A program made the position numbers and the translations under genes. From the NCBI RefSeq assembly GCF_000344615.1, contig NZ_KB467824.1:1390592-1454591 (forward strand): 64,000 nt of DNA. Direction: 5' to 3'. Below the pieces are notes generated by a model. It searched no databases. It was not told the DNA's origin and saw only the letters and a program-made list of their open reading frames with translations. This document shows, in pieces, positions 50,199 to 60,142 of this stretch. Position 1 is the first letter of the stretch. The number at the start of each line of letters is the position of its first letter. This DNA is from Janthinobacterium sp. CG3. GTDB taxonomy: Bacteria > Pseudomonadota > Gammaproteobacteria > Burkholderiales > Burkholderiaceae_D.

Positions 50199-52355
50199 AT
50201 GCGGCATCACTCACGTTCTATTTTGGCTTCTTTGATTGTCCTCGCTTACGCGGGCTTGGCCCAGGCCGAGAGCATCACCACGGAAAACCTCACGGTGTTC
50301 TCGAACACCCGTGCCGGTTCCGCCCAGACGGTATTGCTGCGCCACGCGGGCACCTATGGCCTACCGGCCGACCTGGGTAACCTGGTGTTGACCAAGGTGC
50401 AGGAATCGCTGACCGGCAAGCATTACCACTACCAGCAAATGCTGCGCGGCCTGCCGCTCGACCGGGCCGAGATCATCGTCTCGATCCGCAACGACGGCCA
50501 GCTGAACAAGATCTTCAACGAAACCAAGCACATTTCGGCGACGGTCGACGCGAACGCCGTCAACCAGCTGTATGTGCAAAGCCAAATCTCCGCCGACAAG
50601 GCCTTGGACAAGGGCTGGAACAACATGAAGGTGCAGCATCCGCTGGTGTCCACGCCTAGCGCGGAACTGGTGTGGGTGGCAACCAAGGACGGCGTCCAGC
50701 TGGCCCGCAAGGTGCAGATCGAGGCGCAGATGCCGACCGGCGGCTTCGTCCAATACCTGAACGCGCACAACGGCGAGCTGATCGACTCCTACTCGACGTC
50801 GCTGCCGCGCACCAATAAAGGCGGCGAGCGCAGCATCGCCGCGCGCGGCCGCCTGGCCGGCACGCAGCTGGACCGCGTCGCCGCAACCCAGGCGGCCCAA
50901 GCGCTGCCGGCGGCCAAGGCGCAGTCGCTCTCGGGCGGCAAGGTGGCGGCCGGAACCGCAGCCGTTGCCGTGGCCGCTTCCGGCATCAACGGCATGGGCC
51001 TGGTCTTCGATCCGGACCCGCGCACCGCGCTGGCCAACGACGCCCTGACCGACACCTCGCCGGCATCGGCCTTCGACGCCGCCTACTCGAACAAGTCGCT
51101 GCCCGACCTGACCGTCAGCGGCGGCGTCTACAAGCTGACCGGCCCCTACGTCAACATCACCAACCTCGAATCGCCGAACACCGCGCCGAGCACCACCACC
51201 AACGGCGTCTGGACCGCCAAGCGCGGCAACAACGCCTTCGACGACAGCAACGTTTACTTCCACCTCGATCAAAGCCAGCGCTACATCCAGTCGCTCGGCT
51301 TCACCGGCACCAAGGGCATCATCAACCGCCCACTGGACGTCGACACCGACGGCGTCAACGGCGACGACAATTCCCACTACAGCCACGGCGGCAGCAACGA
51401 CTATCTGGCGTTCGGCCATGGTTGCGTCAACGACTCGGAAGACGCCGACGTGATCCTGCACGAATACGGCCATGGCATCCAGGCCAACATCAATTCGAAC
51501 TGGAGCGGCGGCGACACCGGCGCCATGGGCGAAGGCTTCGGCGACTACTGGGCCGCGTCGTATTCCTACAGCACCGCCAACGGCAAGACCTACCACCCGG
51601 AATGGGCGTTCAGCTGGGACGGCCACGGCGCTTGCTGGGGCGGCCGCCTGACCAACCGCACCAACGCGATGTACAACAGCACCAAGACGTACGGCGCGCA
51701 CGTCAACGTCACCGAAAACGGCGTCACGTTCCAGTCGGACGAGCTGTGGTCGGCGCCGCTGTACGAGTCGATGGTGTCCTTGATTGCCGCCGGCAAGCCG
51801 CGCGCCAACATCGACAAGATCATCCTGGAGGCGCATTTCGGCCTGGGCTCGAACATCAAAATGCCGGCGATGGCCACGGCCATCGTCAACGCCGCGGCCA
51901 CGCTGTATCCGGGCGACCCGATCTACGCCAACACCTTCCGCGCCAAGTTCGAAGCGCAGAAGATCCTCGGCGTGGTGGTGCCACCCGGCCCAACCCAGCT
52001 TGAAGCGGAAAGCAACGACAGCATTGCCACCGCCAATGCCGTCGCCACCGCCAACACCACCGTCAGCGGCAACCTGAGCGCGCACGCCGACCTTGATTAC
52101 TTCAAGATCAGCCTGCCCGCAGGCAAGGCGCTGACGCTGACGCTGACGCCAAACGCCAGCTCGGACTACGATCTGGACCTGGTCAACGGCGCCGGCACCA
52201 AGCTCGGTTCCAGCGCCAACGGCACCGGCGCGGCGGATACCGTCACCTACACCAATAGCGGCGCGAGCGCGCTGCTGGTGTACGGTAAAGTGTCGCACTA
52301 CTCGGGCGGCACCGGCGCCACCAACGGCAAATACACGCTGAAGGCTGCCTGGTAA
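50199..52355 (+). CDS. Secreted zinc metalloprotease with C-terminal PPC domain
   Basis: 718 residues. Signal peptide to about 23 (LASLIVLAYAGLAQA), an FTP-type inhibitory propeptide (about 25-200), then the gluzincin core with HEYGHGIQANINSNWSGG (HExxH from residue 421) and GAMGEGFGDYWAASYS carrying the third ligand Glu. This is closest to M36/M4-type proteases. Residues about 605-718 form a bacterial pre-peptidase C-terminal (PPC) domain (AESNDSIATANAV and DYFKISLPAG). Extracellular proteolysis, with the pro and PPC parts removed on maturation. Monocistronic with its own terminator. Confidence 0.9.
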   Translation: MRHHSRSILASLIVLAYAGLAQAESITTENLTVFSNTRAGSAQTVLLRHAGTYGLPADLGNLVLTKVQESLTGKHYHYQQMLRGLPLDRAEIIVSIRNDGQLNKIFNETKHISATVDANAVNQLYVQSQISADKALDKGWNNMKVQHPLVSTPSAELVWVATKDGVQLARKVQIEAQMPTGGFVQYLNAHNGELIDSYSTSLPRTNKGGERSIAARGRLAGTQLDRVAATQAAQALPAAKAQSLSGGKVAAGTAAVAVAASGINGMGLVFDPDPRTALANDALTDTSPASAFDAAYSNKSLPDLTVSGGVYKLTGPYVNITNLESPNTAPSTTTNGVWTAKRGNNAFDDSNVYFHLDQSQRYIQSLGFTGTKGIINRPLDVDTDGVNGDDNSHYSHGGSNDYLAFGHGCVNDSEDADVILHEYGHGIQANINSNWSGGDTGAMGEGFGDYWAASYSYSTANGKTYHPEWAFSWDGHGACWGGRLTNRTNAMYNSTKTYGAHVNVTENGVTFQSDELWSAPLYESMVSLIAAGKPRANIDKIILEAHFGLGSNIKMPAMATAIVNAAATLYPGDPIYANTFRAKFEAQKILGVVVPPGPTQLEAESNDSIATANAVATANTTVSGNLSAHADLDYFKISLPAGKALTLTLTPNASSDYDLDLVNGAGTKLGSSANGTGAADTVTYTNSGASALLVYGKVSHYSGGTGATNGKYTLKAAW

Positions 52356-52380
52356 GCTGAACCGGCCACATCCCTGCGAA

Positions 52381-52411
52381 AAAGCCCATCTGGACCAGAT
52401 GGGCTTTTTTT
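52381..52411. terminator. Strong terminator between protease and yjfF
   Basis: AAGCCCATCTGG and CCAGATGGGCTT form a near-perfect stem with A's before and seven T's after; it serves both convergent genes. Confidence 0.93.
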
Positions 52412-52439
52412 ACGGGTGCCACGCTGCCGCACCGGCCGA

Positions 52440-53420
52440 TCAAGCGCCGGCGACGCCCTTCTTGCGCTTCAGCGCGCCCTGCATGATGCAGAACAGGCAT
52501 AGCAAAGCGCCCACGGCGATGCGCGTCCACCACGAGCTGAAGCCGCCGTCGAACATGATCAAGGACTGAATAATGCCCAATATCAGCACGCCGACCAGCG
52601 TGCCGGCGACGTACCCGCTGCCACCGGTCAACAAGGTGCCGCCGATCACCACCGCGGCGATGGCGTCCAGCTCCATCCCCTGCGCATGCAAGCCGTAGCC
52701 GGACAACATATAGAACGTCAGCATCACGCCGCACAGCGCGGAGCAAAAACCGCTCAAGGTGTACACCAATATCTTGCTGCGCCCGACCGGCAGGCCCATC
52801 AGCGAAGCCGAACGTTCATTGCCGCCCATGGCGTAAATGGTGCGCCCGAAGCGGCTGTAATGGGCGATGAACACCGCCGCCGCCAGCACCAGCAGCGCGA
52901 TCACCACGTTAACGGAGATGAAGGCGTCGGCGCCCAGCATGATCTTGTGCTGCGACAGCGCCGTATACAAGGGGTCGGTGATCGAAATCGAGTCGATGCT
53001 GAGCACATAGCACAGGCCGCGCGCCAGGAACATGCCACCCAGCGTGACGATGAACGGTTGCAGCTTGAACACATGGATCAGCACGCCCATCACCAGGCCG
53101 AACAGCGTGCCGATGCCCAGCACCAGCGGCGTGGCCGCCCACAGGCTCCAATGGTGTTGCTGCACCAGCATGGCCGACACCATCGTCGTCAGCGCCGCCA
53201 CCGCGCCAATCGACAAGTCGATGCCGCCGGACAGGATGACGAAGGTCATGCCGACCGCCGCGACGATCAGGAAGGCGTTGTCAATCAGCAGGTTGAGGAA
53301 CACCTGTAGCGAAAAGAATCCCTTGTAACTGATCGAGCCGTAGGCGAACATCAGGCAAAACAGACCGCTGGTGACGGCCAGCGGCACGTTGCGGGCATGC
53401 AGGGTTGGCAGGCGCATCAT
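52440..53420 (-). CDS. yjfF: Galactofuranose ABC transporter permease YjfF
   Basis: 326 residues, BPD_transp_2 fold with about nine helices. GGIDLSIGAVAALTTMVSAM and GMFLARGLCYVL are typical. Imports a sugar, galactofuranose in E. coli. ATG 53420 follows AAGGAG by seven bases and overlaps the ytfT stop (ATGA). Last gene of the transporter operon. Confidence 0.9.
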   Translation of the reverse strand: MMRLPTLHARNVPLAVTSGLFCLMFAYGSISYKGFFSLQVFLNLLIDNAFLIVAAVGMTFVILSGGIDLSIGAVAALTTMVSAMLVQQHHWSLWAATPLVLGIGTLFGLVMGVLIHVFKLQPFIVTLGGMFLARGLCYVLSIDSISITDPLYTALSQHKIMLGADAFISVNVVIALLVLAAAVFIAHYSRFGRTIYAMGGNERSASLMGLPVGRSKILVYTLSGFCSALCGVMLTFYMLSGYGLHAQGMELDAIAAVVIGGTLLTGGSGYVAGTLVGVLILGIIQSLIMFDGGFSSWWTRIAVGALLCLFCIMQGALKRKKGVAGA

Positions 53421-54523
53421 GGCTGCACTCCTTTCCGGCGCGCGCGCCGCAGTAAATCGACCAGCACGGCGCGGGTGGTGTCGGACTGGATCAGGCACAC
53501 CGTGAAGACCACCGCCGCCTTGACGACCAGGTTGACCTCCGGCGCCACGCCCATCGAATAGATCGCATACGTCAGCGTCTGGATGATCAGCGCGCCGATC
53601 AGGCTGCCGAGCAGGCTGAACTTGCCGCCCGCCAGCGAGGTGCCGCCCAGCGTCACCGCCAGGATGGCGTCCAGTTCCAGCAGCATGCCGGCGTTGTTGC
53701 CGTCGGCGCCCTTGACGTTGGAGGCGATGACCAGGCCGGCGATGCCGGCGCACAAGCCGCAAAACGCGTACACGCACAGGATCAGCGCGCGCGCGTTCAG
53801 GCCGGCGAACCGCGCCGCCGCCAGATTGATGCCGACCGCCTGGATGAACAGGCCCAGCGCGGTGTGCCGCATCAGCACCAACAACAGCAGAAACACGCCG
53901 AGCACGATGAACAGCGCGAACGGCAGCCCGAACAGGAAGCCGCCGCCGATGAAAAAGAACGGTTCGTAATAAATCGTGATGATCTGGCCGTCGCTGATGA
54001 GCTGGGCGACGCCGCGCCCGGCCACCATCAGGATCAGCGTGGCGATGATGGCCTGCATGCCGGCGCCGGCCACCAGCACGCCGTTCCACAGGCCGCACAG
54101 CAGGGACACGCCGAGCGCCGCCGCCAGCGCCAGCAACAGCGGCGTCTTGCTGGCGTAGACTTGGACGCCGTTCTGCATTTCCAGCGCGCCGCCGATCAGG
54201 CTGGCGGCGACGGCGCCGCTGATGGCCACCACCGCGCCGACCGAGATGTCGATGCCGCGGGTGGCGATCACCAGCGTCATGCCCATTGCCACCAGCATCA
54301 GCGGCGCGGCGCGGTTCAGAATGTCGACCACGCTGCCGTACAGGTGGCCGGACTTAATTTCCAGGTGGAAGAAGTTGGGGTTGAACGCCACGTTCACCAT
54401 CGCCAGCAGGAACAGCGTCACGCAGGGCCAGAACAGGCGGTGTCGCAAGGCCGCCGCGGCCAGCGCCTTGACGCCGTTGGCCTCGGCCTGGACCGTGCCG
54501 GCGCTCGGCAGGTTCGCCATCAT
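53417..54523 (-). CDS. ytfT: Galactofuranose ABC transporter permease YtfT
   Basis: 368 residues. Second BPD_transp_2 permease: TRGIDISVGAVVAISGAVAA, NGVLVAGAGMQAIIATLILM, and GGTSLAGGKFSLLGSLIGAL. Pairs with YjfF in the inner membrane. Overlaps ytfR by 4 bases and yjfF by 4. The two overlaps fix a tightly coupled stoichiometry. Confidence 0.9.
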   Translation of the reverse strand: MMANLPSAGTVQAEANGVKALAAAALRHRLFWPCVTLFLLAMVNVAFNPNFFHLEIKSGHLYGSVVDILNRAAPLMLVAMGMTLVIATRGIDISVGAVVAISGAVAASLIGGALEMQNGVQVYASKTPLLLALAAALGVSLLCGLWNGVLVAGAGMQAIIATLILMVAGRGVAQLISDGQIITIYYEPFFFIGGGFLFGLPFALFIVLGVFLLLLVLMRHTALGLFIQAVGINLAAARFAGLNARALILCVYAFCGLCAGIAGLVIASNVKGADGNNAGMLLELDAILAVTLGGTSLAGGKFSLLGSLIGALIIQTLTYAIYSMGVAPEVNLVVKAAVVFTVCLIQSDTTRAVLVDLLRRARRKGVQP

Positions 54524-56052
54524 GCCCGTCCTCCCGCGATCAATTGGTAAATGCCCTGCTCGTCCGTGTCGCCGACGTCGAGCTCGGCGATCTTACTGCG
54601 GTCGCGCAGCACCGCGACGCGGTCGCTGATGCGCAGTACCTCGCTCATTTCGGACGAAATGAACAGGATCGCCAGGCCTTTCCTGCATTCGGCGGTAATC
54701 AATTCCATAATCTCCTGTTTGGCGGCGATGTCGATGCCGCGCGTTGGTTCGTCCAGTATCAGCAGCTTCGGCGCGGTGGCCAGCCAGCGCGCCAGCAGCG
54801 CCTTTTGCTGGTTGCCGCCCGACAGCTGCCCGATCGGTTTCTCGGCGTCCGGCGTGCGGATGCCGAGCGCGGCGATGTAGCCGTCGGCCAGCTCCTGTTG
54901 CCGCTTCATCGGCAGGTAGCGGAACATGCCGCGCTTGGCCTGCAGCGCCAGGACGATGTTTTCGCGGATGGACAGCTCGGCGATGATGCCGTCGGTCTTG
55001 CGCTCCTCCGGGCACAGGGCGATGCCGTGGCGTACCGCGTCGCGCGGCGAGGCGAAGCGCGCGCCGCTGCCGCCGACGTGCAGCCCGCCGGCGTCGGCGC
55101 GGTCGATGCCGAACAGCAGGCGGGCGATCTCGCTGCGCCCGGAACCGAGCAAGCCGCCCAGCCCCAGCACCTGGCCGGGGTACAGGTCGAGGTCGAAGGC
55201 TTGCACCGAGCCGGTCCGCGCCAGCCCGCGCGCTTGCAGGAATGGCACGGCGGCGGGGCTGGGCGCCGCCCTGGCCGCCCGCGGCGTCTGCGCCAGGTCG
55301 CGTCCGACCATCTTGTTGATCAGGGCCAGGCGCGGCAAATCGGCGGCCAGGTATTCACCCTCGCGCGCGCCGTTGCGCAGCACGGTGATGCGGTCGGCCA
55401 CGGCGTAGGTCTGGTCGAGGAAATGCGTGACGAACAGGATCGCCATGCCCTTGGCGCGCAACTGCCGCATCACGCCGAACAGGCGTTCGACCTCGCCGTC
55501 GTCGAGCGACGAGGTCGGCTCGTCGAGGATCAGGATCCGGGCCTCGGCGCTGACGGCGCGGGCGATCGCCACCATTTGCTGGATCGCCACCGGAAAGTGC
55601 GACAGCGGCTCGCCGACGTCGACGTCGATGTTCAGCGTGTGCAGCGCCAGGCGCGCCTGCCGCTCCAGCGTGCGCCAGTCGATGGCCGCGCCGCGCATCG
55701 GAAAGCGGCCGATGTAAATGTTTTCGGCCACCGACAAGTTCGGACACAGGTTGAGTTCCTGGTAGACCGTGCTGATGCCCAGGGCCTGGGCCTGTTGCAC
55801 CGAGCTTGGGCGGATGGCCTCGCCGTTCAATTCGATGCGGCCGGCGTCCGGCTTTTCGACGCCGGTCAGCACCTTGATCAGGGTCGACTTGCCGGCGCCG
55901 TTCTGGCCCATCAGAACATGGACCTCGCCGGGGAACAGCCGCAGGGCGACGTCGGCCAGGGCGCGCACGCCGGGGTAGGATTTCACGATGCCGCTCACCG
56001 CCAGTACAGGCGTAGTGGTGGCGTGAGCCGCGCATGGCGGAATGGAGTGCAT
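54520..56052 (-). CDS. ytfR: Galactofuranose ABC transporter ATP-binding protein YtfR
   Basis: 510 residues, two ABC domains. First: MGQNGAGKSTLIKVLTG, Q-loop YQELNLCPNLSVAENI, Walker B ILILDEPTSSL. Second: degenerate P-loop GLGGLLGSGRSEIARLL, signature GQLSGGNQQKALLARWLA, Walker B LLILDEPTRGID. This is the CUT2 sugar-ATPase build. Start ATG 56052 behind AAAGG. Separated from ytfQ by a 163-base spacer with a dispersed hairpin. Confidence 0.92.
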   Translation of the reverse strand: MHSIPPCAAHATTTPVLAVSGIVKSYPGVRALADVALRLFPGEVHVLMGQNGAGKSTLIKVLTGVEKPDAGRIELNGEAIRPSSVQQAQALGISTVYQELNLCPNLSVAENIYIGRFPMRGAAIDWRTLERQARLALHTLNIDVDVGEPLSHFPVAIQQMVAIARAVSAEARILILDEPTSSLDDGEVERLFGVMRQLRAKGMAILFVTHFLDQTYAVADRITVLRNGAREGEYLAADLPRLALINKMVGRDLAQTPRAARAAPSPAAVPFLQARGLARTGSVQAFDLDLYPGQVLGLGGLLGSGRSEIARLLFGIDRADAGGLHVGGSGARFASPRDAVRHGIALCPEERKTDGIIAELSIRENIVLALQAKRGMFRYLPMKRQQELADGYIAALGIRTPDAEKPIGQLSGGNQQKALLARWLATAPKLLILDEPTRGIDIAAKQEIMELITAECRKGLAILFISSEMSEVLRISDRVAVLRDRSKIAELDVGDTDEQGIYQLIAGGRA

Positions 56053-56133
56053 GCTTGCCTTTCAGGGGGGATGGCCGAGCCGCCAGCTCGCGGCCAAGGG
56101 GCCGGGATGTCAACTAACCAAGGGCAGACGTCT

Positions 56134-56160
56134 GGGGTCGGACCCCAAGGGTCTGGCCCC
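56134..56160. repeat. Dispersed GGGGTCGGACC-type hairpin inside the ytf operon
   Basis: GGGGTCGGACCC pairs with GGGTCTGGCCCC through two G-U pairs. It shares AACCAAGGGC and TGGGGTCGGACC with the element at 26115-26140. Located between ytfQ and ytfR, it may reduce downstream expression relative to the binding protein. Confidence 0.65.
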
Positions 56161-56215
56161 GGCTCTTCGCCGTGGGTGTCAACTTTGCTAGCGGTGCCGT
56201 TGTATTAGCCGCGAA

Positions 56216-57172
56216 TCAATACTTGCGATTCGGAAATTCCTTGGCCGCCACTTCCATTGGGAAGATGCCTTCTTCGGTGACGATGCGCTTCGGCACGGAC
56301 TTGCCGGCCAACACATCGCGGGCGGTCGACATCAATTGCGGACCCAGCAGCGGGCTGCACTCGACCGTGACGTTCAGTTTGCCGGCGATCATCGCCTCGA
56401 ACGCGCCCTTGACGCCGTCAATCGACACCACCACGATATCCTTGGCCGGCTTCAGCCCTGCCTCCTCGATCGCCTGGATCGCGCCGATGGCCATGTCGTC
56501 GTTGTGCGCGTACAGCACATTGATCTTCTTGCCCTCAGCCTTCAAGAACGCTTCCATGACTTCCTTGCCCTTGGTGCGGGTGAAGTCGCCGGTCTGCGAG
56601 CGGATAATCTTAAAGTTGGCTTGCTTGCCGACGATCTCCTCGAAACCTTTCTTGCGGTCGATCGCCGGCGCCGAGCCAACCGTGCCCTGCAGCTCGACGA
56701 TATTCACCACGCCGCTGTTGCCCTTGTATTTCTCGACCAGCCAGCGGCCGGCCTTGCGCCCCTCCTCGGTGAAGTCGGAGCCGATCATCGTCACATACAG
56801 CGAATCGTCCTTGCTGTCGACGCTGCGGTCGGTCAGGATGACCGGGATCTTGGCCGCCTTGGCCTCCTTCAAGACCGTGTCCCAACCCGACTCCACCACC
56901 GGCGAGAAGGCGATCACATCGACTTTTTGGGCAATATAGGAACGGATCGCCTTGATCTGGTTTTCCTGCTTCTGCTGGGCGTCGGAGAACTTCAGCGTGA
57001 CGCCCTCTTTTTGCGCGGTGCTCTTGATCGACTGCGTGTTGGCGGTGCGCCATTCGCTTTCGGCGCCGACCTGGGCGAAGCCGAGCACGAGCTTCTTATC
57101 GGCCGCCAGCGCCGGCGCCATGGCGCCCGCGGCCAACAGCACGGCGAGCAGAATTTTTTTGCCTGGGTTCAT
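56216..57172 (-). CDS. ytfQ: Galactofuranose-binding periplasmic protein YtfQ
   Basis: 318 residues. Signal peptide MNPGKKILLAVLLAAGAMAP. Periplasmic-binding-protein-like I sugar receptor: LVLGFAQVGAESEWRTANTQ, then VDVIAFSPVVESGWDTVLKE, and VLYAHNDDMAIGAIQAIEEA, matching the YtfQ pattern. I start at ATG 57172 behind GGAG; ATGs at 57187 and 57202 are alternatives. First gene of the operon; the region to glsA (57173-57423) carries its promoter, but no clear box is seen. Confidence 0.92.
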   Translation of the reverse strand: MNPGKKILLAVLLAAGAMAPALAADKKLVLGFAQVGAESEWRTANTQSIKSTAQKEGVTLKFSDAQQKQENQIKAIRSYIAQKVDVIAFSPVVESGWDTVLKEAKAAKIPVILTDRSVDSKDDSLYVTMIGSDFTEEGRKAGRWLVEKYKGNSGVVNIVELQGTVGSAPAIDRKKGFEEIVGKQANFKIIRSQTGDFTRTKGKEVMEAFLKAEGKKINVLYAHNDDMAIGAIQAIEEAGLKPAKDIVVVSIDGVKGAFEAMIAGKLNVTVECSPLLGPQLMSTARDVLAGKSVPKRIVTEEGIFPMEVAAKEFPNRKY

Positions 57173-57423
57173 TATTTTTGTCTCCATCGTTATCCCCGGC
57201 AAATGACGGTGCCGGGAGCCGTTGGCGCCTGGAAAGACGCGCTGAAGTTGTTATATAGCGATAGTAGATGGGCGGACCGATACCAGTCCAATAATAATTA
57301 ATTGCTAAAAGATGCCAAATTTGACATCGGAAAATAAAGTGAAAATGTTGTCGGAAAGCGACACACTTTGCGAAAACACACTTCTGGGCTACCCTGTGGA
57401 CCCGCCGACTCCGCGATCCGCCC

Positions 57424-58350
57424 ATGCCCGCCACCCTTGATTACCACGCCATCCTGGCAACCATCCACGCCGACGTGCAGCCGCTGTTGGCGCATGGCAA
57501 GGTGGCTTCGTATATACCGCAGTTGTCGACCGTCTCGCCGCGGCACTTCGGCATGGCCGTGTATTGTCTGGACGGCAGCACTTATTGCGTCGGCGACGCC
57601 GAACACAAGTTTTCGCTGCAGAGCGTGACGAAGCTGTTCGCGCTGGCGCTGGCGTTCTCGCGCGAAGGCGACGCGATCTGGGCGCGGGTCGGGCGCGAGC
57701 CATCCGGCAACCCGTTCAATTCGCTGGTGCAACTGGAGTACGAACGCGGCAAACCGCGCAATCCCTTCATCAACGCCGGCGCGCTGGTCATCAACGACAT
57801 CCTGTCGAGCCGCTTCGTGCAGTCCGATATCGCCATCCTGCAATTCGCCCGCCTGATCGCCGACCAGCCCCACGTCGACTTCGACCTGCTGGTGGCGCAG
57901 TCCGAGCGCGCGACCGCCGACCGCAACTACGCCATCGCCCACCTGATGAAAGACTTCGGCAATCTGCACAATCCGGTCAAGAGCGTGATCGACAGCTATT
58001 GCCGCCAGTGCTCGATCACCATGACGTGCGCCGAACTGGCCAAGGCCGGCGCCTTCCTGGCTAACCACGGCACGGTGCCGTGGAGCGGGACGCGGATTCT
58101 CGACGCCAGTTCCGCCAAACGGCTGAACGCGCTGATGCTCACCTGCGGCACCTATGATGCGGCCGGCGATTTTGCGTATCGGGTGGGTTTGCCGGCGAAA
58201 AGCGGCGTCGGCGGCGGGATATTGGCATTGGTGCCGGGGGAACTGGCGGTGGCGGTATGGTCGCCAGGGCTGGACGCCACCGGCAACTCGCTGGCGGGTA
58301 CCTACGCGCTGGAACGCTTCACCACACTGACGGCCCGCTCCATCTTCTAA
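57424..58350 (+). CDS. glsA: Glutaminase
   Basis: 308 residues, standard for the beta-lactamase-fold glutaminases. Converts glutamine to glutamate and ammonia. Catalytic Ser-x-x-Lys in FSLQSVTKLFALAL, NPFNSLVQLEYERGKPRNPF, and the C-terminal GVGGGILALVPGELAVAVWS. Cytoplasmic. Monocistronic, divergent from ytfQ. Confidence 0.95.
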   Translation: MPATLDYHAILATIHADVQPLLAHGKVASYIPQLSTVSPRHFGMAVYCLDGSTYCVGDAEHKFSLQSVTKLFALALAFSREGDAIWARVGREPSGNPFNSLVQLEYERGKPRNPFINAGALVINDILSSRFVQSDIAILQFARLIADQPHVDFDLLVAQSERATADRNYAIAHLMKDFGNLHNPVKSVIDSYCRQCSITMTCAELAKAGAFLANHGTVPWSGTRILDASSAKRLNALMLTCGTYDAAGDFAYRVGLPAKSGVGGGILALVPGELAVAVWSPGLDATGNSLAGTYALERFTTLTARSIF

Positions 58351-58376
58351 ACGACGCGGCGCGCCTTGGCGACAGA

Positions 58377-58802
58377 TTAAGGCGTGTTGCGCTGCGCCTC
58401 GGGCGCCGGCGGCGTGTCGTCGAAACTATATTCCAGCAACATGTGCGCGGACTGGCCGTCGGCGCCGCTGGAAGTCGAGCGGCCGTGGCCCTTGATGCCG
58501 GTCAATTCGCCGGTGCCGGAACCCGACAACACGTTCAGCACGCTCTCGGAGCGGCCCGCGTCGATCGAACCCACGTGCTGCAAAATGAAGCCGCCGGTAC
58601 GGTCGCCGACGCGGCCGGAGAGAAATTCAAGTCCGACGAATTTGGCCAGGGCGGCGCCGGGAGCGTAGGTGATGCACTCGAACCGCGCTTCCGCTTCAAT
58701 GTCGCCTTCGTACCTGTGATTGACCTGGGATTTGGTGAAGCCGGTGCCGTGGTCGAACTTTTCGTTCATACCGTGGATTCTGATGTTGCCGAGTGCTTGC
58801 AT
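58377..58802 (-). CDS. DUF3224-family protein
   Basis: 141 residues, no signal. A small beta-barrel (allene-oxide-cyclase-like) pattern: FTKSQVNHRYEGDIEAEARF, FVGLEFLSGRVGDRTGGFIL, then GTGELTGIKGHGRS. Function unknown in the family. I start at ATG 58802 with GGGG upstream. Convergent with glsA. Confidence 0.82.
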   Translation of the reverse strand: MQALGNIRIHGMNEKFDHGTGFTKSQVNHRYEGDIEAEARFECITYAPGAALAKFVGLEFLSGRVGDRTGGFILQHVGSIDAGRSESVLNVLSGSGTGELTGIKGHGRSTSSGADGQSAHMLLEYSFDDTPPAPEAQRNTP

Positions 58803-59028
58803 ATGATCCCCACCGCGTAAAAAGGCCTGTATCAACACGTACGTCAGCGCGAACCCGCCCCCTTGTGGGCGACCGATTCACGGTGAGTTGTTACTGTTTG
58901 GGTGTATGGTTGCTGGGCCTGCATTCCACCGCTCACTCCGCTGTGCGATACACGCTCATGAGCGGAACTAGCCATAATCCTGACCGCCGACGATGCCAGT
59001 ATGTTTGGCATTCGTTTGCAGTCAGGAA

Positions 59029-59056
59029 TTACAGTATTTCAAAGTTGTCATATAAT
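59029..59056 (+). promoter_or_regulatory. Candidate promoter of the LysR gene at 59145
   Basis: TTACAG (59029-59034), 16-bp spacer, perfect TATAAT (59051-59056). ACCA-TG-TGGT (59079-59088) just downstream is a small dyad that could be the LysR site. Otherwise 58803-59028 holds only a CGCTCATGAGCG palindrome. Confidence 0.45.
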
Positions 59057-59144
59057 GTCCACTCACAATTTCGCATATACCATGTGGTTTTGTTATAGGG
59101 TCAAGCGATCCCTCCCATCCCGCCTCAGCAAGGAGTAAGCAAAC

Positions 59145-60053
59145 GTGCTTCAGTTTCGACAAATCGAGGCATTTCGTTGCCTGATGACATCCGGTACCAG
59201 CATCGGCGCCGCCCGCAAGATGAACATTACGCAGCCCGCCGTCAGCCGCCTGATCGCCGACCTGGAAGACACGCTGAGCCTGCGGCTGTTCAACCGCGCC
59301 AAGGGGCGCCTGGAGCCGACCACCGCCGGCGTGCGCTTCTACCGCGCCGTGGAGGAGAACTTCCTCGGGCTGGAGCGCCTGAGCCAGGTTGCCGCCAGCA
59401 TCCGCAACGAGACGCCCGAGGGCATCACGATTGCCTGCCTGCCGGTGCTCTCGACCACGATCCTGCCGCTGATCTTGCGCGAATTCTTGAAGTACCACCC
59501 GAACGTGCCGGTGACCGTGGACAGTTGCGGCGGCGCCGAAATCCTGATGCGGCTGCAGGACATGAAGGTCGACATGGCGATCTGCCTGGCGTTCCCGCCG
59601 CTGGCAGGCATCGAAGTCGAACCGCTGATGCGGGTAAAAGTGATGTGCGCGATGCCGGAAAACCACAGATTGGCGTCGCAGGAGATCATCAGCCCGCAAG
59701 ACCTGGAGGGGGAAAACATGATCGGCTGGATTCCGGTGGCGGCCCAGCATTACGGCATGGAGCAAGCCACGTTGAACCAGGCCGGCACCCGCGTGCGCCA
59801 CGTGATCAAGACCCACACCTCGCACACCCGTTACGCGATGGTGGCCAACGGGCTCGGGCTGTCGATCGTGGAACCGTTCGCCGCGAAAATATGGCGCGGC
59901 CACGGCGTGGTGGTGCGCCCGTTTTCGGCGAACATCAGTTATGAATACGTGCTCGCTTATCCGGGCGGTAGTATCCGCTCGGAGTTAATGCACGACTTCC
60001 GCGACGCCGCCATCGCCGTCGCCAAGCATTACGACTTCGGCTTCGCCTGTTAA
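59145..60053 (+). CDS. LysR-family transcriptional regulator (NocR/OccR-like)
   Basis: 302 residues. Helix-turn-helix FRQIEAFRCLMTSGTSIGAA and MNITQPAVSRLIADLEDTL, then the effector-binding domain (ITIACLPVLSTTILPLILRE). The sequence style resembles regulators of amino-acid/opine catabolism. GTG start supported by AAGGAG at 59130-59135. Target unknown; no gene is divergently transcribed immediately beside it. Followed by a strong terminator. Confidence 0.88.
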   Translation: MLQFRQIEAFRCLMTSGTSIGAARKMNITQPAVSRLIADLEDTLSLRLFNRAKGRLEPTTAGVRFYRAVEENFLGLERLSQVAASIRNETPEGITIACLPVLSTTILPLILREFLKYHPNVPVTVDSCGGAEILMRLQDMKVDMAICLAFPPLAGIEVEPLMRVKVMCAMPENHRLASQEIISPQDLEGENMIGWIPVAAQHYGMEQATLNQAGTRVRHVIKTHTSHTRYAMVANGLGLSIVEPFAAKIWRGHGVVVRPFSANISYEYVLAYPGGSIRSELMHDFRDAAIAVAKHYDFGFAC

Positions 60054-60142
60054 TTGATCGTTGCGTGAAGTCGGCGGGCCGCCTATGCTGGAAATCGGTG
60101 GTGTCGATCGCCCCCGGCGACGCTGAAAAAAGCGCTCCCATA

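Noticed and set aside
50361..52298. Long open frame antisense to the metalloprotease
   Set aside because: Composition (Val/Gly/Arg/His) is that of a reverse-frame shadow; the sense protein has signal peptide and active-site motifs.
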